DNA of 5,192 nt, taken from NCBI GenBank assembly GCA_026002025.1, contig BOAU01000112.1:1-5192 (forward strand), written 5' to 3'. The notes under the pieces are model-generated. The model worked only from the letters and a program-made list of their open reading frames with translations, did no database searches and was not told the DNA's origin. Position numbers and translations under genes: made by a program. This document shows positions 1 through 5,192 of this stretch, one piece after another (position 1 is the stretch's first letter; the number at the start of each line of letters is the position of its first letter). Source of the DNA: Spirochaetia bacterium. Its GTDB lineage: Bacteria; Spirochaetota; Spirochaetia; Treponematales; Breznakiellaceae.

Positions 1-419
1 ATATAGTCATACAAATGTTTATATTCATGCATCAATATTGAGTAATGTATGGTACTATCCCCGGTGAATGTATCCAAAAAATATTTTCCAAAAACAAGGC
101 TTATTTCTCCGGTATCATAATATCTGAATTCCATACCGTTTATTATTTTATCCAAATCAGTATCGATTTTAAAAGTAACAAGATTATTACTTAAGGCATT
201 TTCTACCACATTATAAGTATCTATTACATTTCCGGTTATTTCTTTTTCCATCAGAATATTTTTAATGTTTATCAGCAGACTGTTTATTTTATTTGAATAA
301 TCTATAAACCCAGAGGCGTTGGGCGCCCCTTGATCCTGTGCTGATACAGGGGCACTTATGACGACAAAAGCTGCGAGAAAAAGAGAACAAAAGGACCGTT
401 TGACAAGACAGGGTTTCAT
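1..419 (-). CDS. Exported putative zinc metallopeptidase, N-terminal 139 residues (3' end beyond the window)
   Basis: Reading leftward from the ATG at 419-417, the frame stays open for 139 codons to the window edge, so the gene is partial. Residues 1-27 form a typical Sec signal peptide: basic start with K2, K7 and R8, hydrophobic core about 9-23, and a likely cut after Val-Ser-Ala (27/28) before Gln-Asp-Gln. The mature protein should act in the periplasm or outside the cell. Residues 131-135 read HEYKH (bases 29-15), an HExxH zinc-binding and catalytic motif preceded by hydrophobic Ile-Leu-Met, as expected for a zincin active-site helix. The third metal ligand would lie beyond the window, so peptidase activity is inference. 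I do not recognise the family. The start follows the GH13 stop by 15 bases and lies in the same frame; a GGGGA run 8 bases upstream may serve as a weak ribosome binding site, and co-transcription with the GH13 gene is likely. About 120 bases at the 5' end are of ordinary GC content; the rest is very AT-rich. Confidence 0.8.
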   Translation of the reverse strand, partial: MKPCLVKRSFCSLFLAAFVVISAPVSAQDQGAPNASGFIDYSNKINSLLINIKNILMEKEITGNVIDTYNVVENALSNNLVTFKIDTDLDKIINGMEFRYYDTGEISLVFGKYFLDTFTGDSTIHYSILMHEYKHLYDY

Positions 420-434
420 GGGATGTTCCCCAAC

Positions 435-3400
435 TTACGCTTTTTTCGTTTTCTCCGTACCCTTGGAGGACGCCGTCTTTTCCCCACCCGCCCCTGACAA
501 TGCTCCGATAAAATCATCCAGCCGATACCCGGAGGCCGCCTCGGCTTTGCCAAGGGCTTCGGTAACCAGGGCCAGGGCTTCCACCCGCTGATAGAATTCC
601 GCTGCAAAACCCGCCTCATCGGCCGGAAAAGCAGCTTCTGTCTGCACGGCGGCCTTCTTTCCCTTTGTCTTGGCGACTTTGCCATCGGCGGTGTTCTTCT
701 CCTCATCCTTGAGGGGAGGCCGGACAATTTCCTGGAAGGCGGCGCCACTTTCCAGCAGGAGGAGCAGGGGGACGTAAAGGAGGGCTTTTTCAAAGGCTTC
801 CTTGTTGAACCAGGTCACATCTTCAAAACGGTTTATCCCCAGGAGTTTACGGAAATCATCGGCGGTGTAATTTTCCCCAAAGATGGCCACACCCAGAGTG
901 TTGCCCACAGTGGGTTTACCGGCGGCGGTGATCGCAGCCAGATAGGGGCCGGTATCCTCAGGACTGGTCCGTGCCAGCACGGTCTTCATGGTTTCGATAA
1001 GCCCCCAGGCTTCGTCACCCGGCACACCGAGCCCCTCAAAGCATTGCCGCAGCTTGCGGTCCAGGCCCCAGTGAGCAGCCAGGGCCGCCGCATCCGCACC
1101 AGTGGCCCCCCCGCCGATAACGGTACGGAGCAGACTCAAAATACCGTACCCGGCGGCAAAGGCGGCGATCTCCGGCTTTGCCACAATTTCTTTGTTCAAC
1201 TTCTCCAGATAAGCCTTTGCCGGTCCCTTGGCGGCAAGTTTAGCCGGGGGTTCCGCATCGGCAAACTGTGCGAGGAGTTGCAGCCGGTCCAGACTGGCGG
1301 CCAATTCATTCTCATAGGCCGCCACGTCCAGCCGGGGATGCAGATATGGCGTATTGAAAGGCTCACAGCGGCCCCCCGCGCCGTCCAGGTACTTCTCCGC
1401 AGCAACGGTGAATTTCTGCATAGGCTCCCGAATTGCATCGATAAAGCTGATGTTCCCCGCAATAGCTTTCTTCCCGGCGGCCTTTTTGACGGATACGCCG
1501 CTATCAGTATCAAAAAGCCCATACAATTTTTCGATGACCTCAATATTGAAAATCTCAAACAGCGGCGCGTAAAGTTCGCCAAAGAAAATGTCCTGTACCG
1601 CCGCGTCAGGATCGACGACGCCCCGGCCGTTGAGCTCCGCGTGGAGCTTGGACCAGCGGGCGGCCCAGAGATATTCGGCGGTACCGGGGACGGCGTCCTC
1701 AACCTCGCGGATGTCGAGAAACACCTGGGCCTCGTAGCCTTTGAGGCTCACAAAAAGCCCCTTCTCGCTGATTTCCTTTGAGGAGCGGATAAACCAGAGC
1801 CCGGCCCGCTGTTCCCGGAACAGGGTGAAGAACCGGTTATCCCCGTGGATGGACAGGGCCTCGCTCAGGGTGTCCTGACGGTAACTGCCGTCATCCTGGA
1901 GGATCGCCGGGGTGCTGCGGTGTATCCAGCCGGACACTTCGTAATAGGAATTGTTGTAGAAGACAAGCGCCCGCTCGTCCCAACTGCGGTTGGAATAGGC
2001 AAAGACGTTTTCGTTGACGTGCCCTTCAGAGGTGTAGAGGTCGTAGAGCCGGAAGGCCTCGCTGCCGGAAAAGACATGCCGCTTCTTCATCAGGGGGAAG
2101 ATTTCCCGCTCGTGGCGGTCCACAAAGTAGCCGTCCGGGACTTCGTCCTTGTAGGAGCGGCGGTATTCCATGCCGTACTTTTCCTCGAAGCCCTCGATCT
2201 GGCCATGGCCGAACATGGGGAGCCCCGGCATGGTCACCAAGAGGGTGGCGATACCGAAGTACTTGTCGCCCTTGCCGAACTGGGCCACAGCGGTTTCCTC
2301 GTCCGGGTTGTTCATGAAGTTGACGAAGCGCTTGAGGATTTCAGGCTCGAATTCCAGGGTATTTTTGATGGTAGCCCGGTATTTCGAATTTTCCTCGTTT
2401 TTGAGCATGTTCATAAAGGCCGAATTGTAGACCCGGTGCATCCCCAGGGTGCGGACAAAGTAGCCTTCCATCATCCAGAAAGCTTCCGCGAGGAGCAGGG
2501 TGTGGGGGGCTTCCGCGGCGCAGCGGTCCACCACTTCCCGCCAGAACTCGTTGGGGATGCGGCGGTTGAATTCATCATTGGAAAGGGCGTGTTCCGCCCG
2601 GCTGGCGATATCCCCGCCCCGGCCCGGTTCAGGGTACCAAAGCCGCTGGATGTGCTTCTTCGCCAAAGTCATGGCGGCGTCGAAACGGACGATGGGGAAC
2701 TGCTGGCACACCCCGATGATCGTGCGGATCACCGCCTCACGGGCTTCGGGGTTGAGGAAATCGATCTGGGCGGTATCGTTCCAGGGCATGGAAGTGCCGT
2801 CATTGCCGTGGTAGATGTAGCGGGCCTGCCCGGTACGGTTGTCGATCCGCTTGAACACCACCGCCGCATCGCTACGGGTGAAGTAGTGCTCCTCAATCTG
2901 GACCGTAATATCGTCCCGGCCCGAAAGATTGCCGCAGTTGTAGTTATAGGTGGGGAAGGGGGGATAGCCCAGCTGAAGGAAACGATCCGGGTGCTCCACG
3001 ACCCAGCGGCTGTCGATGCCCGTGTGGTTGGGGACCATGTCGGAGCCCAGCCGGATTCCCCGGCGGAAACACCGTTCGCGTAAATTAGTCAGGGCGCCCC
3101 AGCCGCCCAGCTCTGCGGCGATGTCGTAATCGTAGAGGCTGTAGGCGCTGGCCGCCGCCTCGGGGTTGCCGGTCCACTGCTTGATGGTCTTGGATGCGTT
3201 GCTCCGCTCCCAGAGGCCGATGAGCCAGAGCCCGGTAAAGCCCCGGCGGGCCAGTTCGTCCAGTTCCTCATCGGGGATCTGGTCCAGCTTTTCAATGGGC
3301 CTGCCGTATTTTTTGGTAAGCTGAAAGAGCCACACCAGGGTGCTCTTTGCCATCAGCACCGTCCGGGGCATCCACTCCTGATCGGGGCTGAACTTTTCGT

Positions 3401-4373
3401 ACTCGTCCATCATGTTGCCGAAGGTCAGGGCCTCGGTAGGTCCGGGGCCGCCGAAGTAGGGCTTGTCCTCTTCCTTCATCACATCCAGGCCAACAAGCAT
3501 CCGTGACATAAACTTGCCCAGGAGCAGCCCCCAATGGGTCCGCATCCACTCAAGCTGCCCGGAAAGTGAATCCGGGCAGGCAAGCGCCGGGGCCCGCAAC
3601 AGGTCCCAGAGGTTCTGCCCGTCCGGGCCAAAGGGGGGCAACAGCGCCAGATAGGCCTTTAGCTCCGCAATAGCCGCAGGGTAGACGGTCCTTTGCTCCA
3701 GATCGTTGTCATCAAAAAGGAAGTTGAAGGGGCTAAAGGCGGGGTTCAGATTCGCCAAAGCCAGGAGCAGAATTTCTTCCAGGCTGAGGGATCGGCAGCT
3801 TTCCCCATCATCGCTGCCCTTGAGGTAATCCTCCACCGTGGACTGCCCGGCGTACACCGGCTGGGGGGGGAACAAAGCGCCGAAGGTGTGCAAAAGATCG
3901 CCGGTTTTCCCGGAACTCAGCTTTTCTTCCAGCCGGCCAAGGGCGGTGTCGAACACATCGGGCTGTACCTGCTGCCGGTACAGGGCCACCATGTAGTGGA
4001 GAATCTCGTCGATAAGCCCCATGGCGTAGAGCTGCCCCGCTTTAACGAAGCGATCGGGGTGGCGGGGGTCGATTTTGGCGTTAAATTTCGCCGCCAGCTC
4101 CCGCACCTGCCGGAGATCCGCCAGGACCACGTTGCCCGTCAGGGAGAAAAGGCCCTTGTCCAGGGTATATTCCTCCCGGACTTCCCGGCGGATGTGGAAT
4201 TCCATGGTTGCCCGCCGGGAAGCCGCTTTGCGGGTGACCGCAGACCGCTTGGCCACAGGCCGCCGAACCGCTTCCCGTGCCCCCGGCAACGCCGTACCCT
4301 CACCTTCAAAGGCCGTAAGCCATATCGCGAATTTCATCATGTCATACCCGATTTTTTCCCGATCTGCGCCCAT
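435..4373 (-). CDS. Long cytoplasmic alpha-amylase family (GH13) glycoside hydrolase, 1312 residues
   Basis: The protein is a GH13 enzyme with a TIM-barrel domain at about 335-780. Visible motifs are the YDYD loop (414-417), region I DMVPNH (445-450), region V QIDFLNP (536-542), region II VRFD with Arg563 and nucleophile Asp565, region III AEAF with acid/base Glu630, and region IV NNPDEE with Asp691. All three catalytic carboxylates are present. The usual His of region IV (NHD) is Pro690, and region II has its His at 574, nine residues after Asp565. A C-terminal beta domain probably spans 790-895. About 330 residues before the barrel and 410 after it are mostly helix-like and have no known fold I can name. 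At 1312 residues it is far longer than a typical 450-650 residue amylase. Lys/Ala-rich low-complexity stretches lie at 1221-1245 and 1297-1312. There is no signal peptide, so it is probably cytoplasmic and acts on alpha-glucans such as glycogen or maltodextrins; the substrate is inference. The start at 4373 is chosen for its GGAGG and promoter, though family similarity may begin at Met57. It ends with TAA. Confidence 0.93.
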   Translation of the reverse strand: MGADREKIGYDMMKFAIWLTAFEGEGTALPGAREAVRRPVAKRSAVTRKAASRRATMEFHIRREVREEYTLDKGLFSLTGNVVLADLRQVRELAAKFNAKIDPRHPDRFVKAGQLYAMGLIDEILHYMVALYRQQVQPDVFDTALGRLEEKLSSGKTGDLLHTFGALFPPQPVYAGQSTVEDYLKGSDDGESCRSLSLEEILLLALANLNPAFSPFNFLFDDNDLEQRTVYPAAIAELKAYLALLPPFGPDGQNLWDLLRAPALACPDSLSGQLEWMRTHWGLLLGKFMSRMLVGLDVMKEEDKPYFGGPGPTEALTFGNMMDEYEKFSPDQEWMPRTVLMAKSTLVWLFQLTKKYGRPIEKLDQIPDEELDELARRGFTGLWLIGLWERSNASKTIKQWTGNPEAAASAYSLYDYDIAAELGGWGALTNLRERCFRRGIRLGSDMVPNHTGIDSRWVVEHPDRFLQLGYPPFPTYNYNCGNLSGRDDITVQIEEHYFTRSDAAVVFKRIDNRTGQARYIYHGNDGTSMPWNDTAQIDFLNPEAREAVIRTIIGVCQQFPIVRFDAAMTLAKKHIQRLWYPEPGRGGDIASRAEHALSNDEFNRRIPNEFWREVVDRCAAEAPHTLLLAEAFWMMEGYFVRTLGMHRVYNSAFMNMLKNEENSKYRATIKNTLEFEPEILKRFVNFMNNPDEETAVAQFGKGDKYFGIATLLVTMPGLPMFGHGQIEGFEEKYGMEYRRSYKDEVPDGYFVDRHEREIFPLMKKRHVFSGSEAFRLYDLYTSEGHVNENVFAYSNRSWDERALVFYNNSYYEVSGWIHRSTPAILQDDGSYRQDTLSEALSIHGDNRFFTLFREQRAGLWFIRSSKEISEKGLFVSLKGYEAQVFLDIREVEDAVPGTAEYLWAARWSKLHAELNGRGVVDPDAAVQDIFFGELYAPLFEIFNIEVIEKLYGLFDTDSGVSVKKAAGKKAIAGNISFIDAIREPMQKFTVAAEKYLDGAGGRCEPFNTPYLHPRLDVAAYENELAASLDRLQLLAQFADAEPPAKLAAKGPAKAYLEKLNKEIVAKPEIAAFAAGYGILSLLRTVIGGGATGADAAALAAHWGLDRKLRQCFEGLGVPGDEAWGLIETMKTVLARTSPEDTGPYLAAITAAGKPTVGNTLGVAIFGENYTADDFRKLLGINRFEDVTWFNKEAFEKALLYVPLLLLLESGAAFQEIVRPPLKDEEKNTADGKVAKTKGKKAAVQTEAAFPADEAGFAAEFYQRVEALALVTEALGKAEAASGYRLDDFIGALSGAGGEKTASSKGTEKTKKA

Positions 4374-4378
4374 AGCTG

Positions 4379-4383
4379 CCTCC
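4379..4383 (-). promoter_or_regulatory. Ribosome binding site of the GH13 gene
   Basis: Read on the minus strand this is GGAGG, five bases before the ATG at 4373-4371. It decides the start: the alternative in-frame ATGs at Met12, Met13 and Met57 have no comparable site in front of them. Confidence 0.8.
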
Positions 4384-4415
4384 GGTGAAGATTTTGTGAA
4401 AGGACTTCAGGCCTA

Positions 4416-4444
4416 AGTATAGCATGAAATTGGGGTTAGGTAAA
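4416..4444 (-). promoter_or_regulatory. Sigma70-type promoter of the GH13 gene
   Basis: On the minus strand a -35 box TTTACC (4444-4439; 4 of 6 consensus bases) is followed by a 17-base spacer and a -10 box TATACT (4421-4416; 5 of 6). Transcription would begin near 4409, giving a leader of about 35 bases that includes the GGAGG. The spacing and position fit well. No operator-like inverted repeat overlaps it. It probably also drives the HExxH gene downstream. Confidence 0.65.
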
Positions 4445-4455
4445 TGAAGATTTAA

Positions 4456-4538
4456 GGAGGGGGGAAGCCTTCCCCCTCGTCCGCACTGCGTTGCGGGCTA
4501 CCCCCTTCGCCTGGGGGCTATCGCCCCTTAAAACCCCC
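4456..4538. repeat. GC-rich intergenic element made of short stem-loops (REP-like)
   Basis: This 83-base run is about 70% G+C between AT-rich flanks. It contains successive inverted repeats: GGGGGAA/TTCCCCC (4460-4466 with 4470-4476, loop of 3), CCGCA/TGCGG (4481-4485 with 4492-4496, loop of 6), CCCCC/GGGGG (4501-4505 with 4513-4517, loop of 7) and, as an alternative to the last, GGGG/CCCC (4514-4517 with 4524-4527). G-runs and C-runs recur at its ends. No T-tract follows a stem on either strand, so it is a poor intrinsic terminator. It lies directly upstream of the GH13 promoter. I infer a dispersed repeat of the REP/MITE-like kind; copies elsewhere cannot be seen from this window. Confidence 0.55.
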
Positions 4539-4643
4539 GACTAGAACAGTAGGCACTTTTATGTTCGTCAAGATTGTATCCCATCCGTCCAAAAAAGTTT
4601 TTTCCGCCGAAAATAGTGGCAGCAACGTCCCGGTACCTGGCAT
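4518..4643 (-). other. Intergenic stretch with a possible 41-codon ORF of doubtful reality
   Basis: An ATG at 4643 opens 41 codons ending in TAG at 4520-4518, in the same frame as the upstream gene and 12 bases past its stop. It starts with Met-Pro-Gly-Thr-Gly and its last codons run into the GC-rich element. There is no clear ribosome binding site. The opposite strand is also open across this stretch, which is common for repeated non-coding DNA. I see no transmembrane segment, signal peptide or known motif. It may be part of a larger dispersed intergenic sequence together with the GC-rich element, or a remnant of a coding sequence. Confidence 0.2.
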
Positions 4644-4655
4644 CTTTGCGTTTAC

Positions 4656-5192
4656 CTATTTGACTTCAAAAAAATGCTCATTTAGCGTTTTGCATATTTC
4701 TCCTAATACATTATCCAATTCTTCAAGATTTTTCTCAGGACTAATATTCTTCAATGTTAGCATGTGATTTTCATTGAACCCTAACTTCAATAATTCTTTG
4801 TGAATTTCTTTCGGGAATTCAGCTCTGTTACATCTATCAAAGAGTTTTAAAGAAAAACCATCATAAAACGTAATATCAAAAGCTAGGCGATATTCTTTTT
4901 TGTAATACCAATTATCTAAATAAGCGCAAGGAGTTTCGTAGGCGCTAACAAAATAGTCTATTGTTCCTTGAAATGGTGAATACGCTTTATTGGCATTACG
5001 TTTGTAATATTCATATGAATATAATTCAGCTCGCCTTTGCCATAAATTCGCAGCGCTCCGTGCAAGTGAAACAGATTTAGAACCATAATCTAAACTTATT
5101 TTCTGTTTTATACAATAATCTATTATGTAACTCTTTTTAATAAATAACCTTTCCCAATTATCTGCTGAATAGTTATTTACACATGCCTGTAG
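4656..5192 (-). CDS. Protein of unknown function, C-terminal 178 residues (5' end beyond the window)
   Basis: The minus-strand frame is open from the right edge to TAG at 4658-4656, giving 178 codons. Its only internal ATG is at residue 144, so the true start lies outside the window. The sequence reads like a real protein: it is rich in Tyr, Phe, Lys and Asn, with a Tyr-rich patch at about 58-63 (YSYEYY), an aromatic and acidic segment at 91-113 containing YLDNWYYKKEYR, and an amphipathic, Glu/Leu-rich C-terminal helix at about 152-173. Cysteines fall at 4, 27, 89, 121 and 168 without a metal-binding spacing I trust. There is no transmembrane segment. I do not recognise the family. The gene is AT-rich, in contrast to the GH13 gene. 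A 282-base gap and a separate promoter argue against shared transcription with GH13. No convincing intrinsic terminator follows it. Confidence 0.75.
   Translation of the reverse strand, partial: LQACVNNYSADNWERLFIKKSYIIDYCIKQKISLDYGSKSVSLARSAANLWQRRAELYSYEYYKRNANKAYSPFQGTIDYFVSAYETPCAYLDNWYYKKEYRLAFDITFYDGFSLKLFDRCNRAEFPKEIHKELLKLGFNENHMLTLKNISPEKNLEELDNVLGEICKTLNEHFFEVK

Noticed and set aside
325..353. Inverted repeat as a regulatory hairpin
   Set aside because: It lies inside the coding sequence of the HExxH gene, its long loop contains a competing pair, and no regulatory role can be supported. It is noted only as a possible recombination joint.
416..793. Minus-strand 125-codon frame at the 3' end of the GH13 gene
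   Set aside because: It overlaps the GH13 C-terminus in another frame, its product is rich in Arg and Pro, and it also overlaps the start of the HExxH gene.
1845..3083. Plus-strand open frame of 412 codons
   Set aside because: It lies wholly antisense to the catalytic core of the GH13 gene, whose motifs prove the minus-strand frame. The Val/Gly/His-rich product is typical of a mirror frame of a GC-rich gene.
3693..4388. Plus-strand open frame of 231 codons, and a second at 1044-1781
   Set aside because: Both are antisense to the GH13 gene, show no recognisable domain and are explained by GC-rich codon bias.
4460..4476. GGGGGAA/TTCCCCC hairpin as a rho-independent terminator
   Set aside because: The stem is strong, but no T-tract follows on either strand.
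4590..4605. A-run/T-run inverted repeat (AAAAAAGTTTTTT) as a terminator for the upstream gene
   Set aside because: The arms are only A-T pairs with a one-base centre and no GC stem, so it cannot form a stable terminator hairpin.
4561..4767. Plus-strand 68-codon frame
   Set aside because: Half of it is antisense to the end of the better supported unknown gene, and the rest falls in the intergenic stretch. No ribosome binding site is seen.

Overview
The window looks like a spirochaete chromosome, possibly a termite-gut Treponema. This is inference from the style of the long GH13 protein and of the GC-rich intergenic element, not from a database match. All three genes I can support lie on the minus strand. 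Two of them run off the window edges.

Layout, in the direction of transcription (right to left). (1) 5192-4656: the last 178 codons of an AT-rich gene of unknown function. (2) 4655-4374: a 282-base intergenic region. It holds an anonymous stretch with a 41-codon ORF that may be spurious, then an 83-base GC-rich run of short stem-loops (4538-4456), then a good sigma70-type promoter (-35 at 4444-4439, -10 at 4421-4416) and a GGAGG ribosome binding site (4383-4379). (3) 4373-435: a GC-rich gene for a 1312-residue cytoplasmic alpha-amylase-family (GH13) protein. It has an intact catalytic triad, large non-catalytic regions on both sides, and a His-to-Pro change in conserved region IV. (4) 419-1: only 15 bases further on, the first 139 codons of an exported protein with a signal peptide and an HExxH zinc-peptidase motif, cut off by the window edge.

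The GH13 gene and the HExxH gene are probably one transcription unit driven by the promoter at about 4440-4416. The upstream AT-rich gene seems independent. Base composition is strongly mosaic: the GH13 gene is GC-rich, while both edge genes are AT-rich. In the HExxH gene the switch happens inside the gene, just after the signal peptide. The long plus-strand frames across 1044-4388 are mirror shadows of the GH13 gene and are not annotated.
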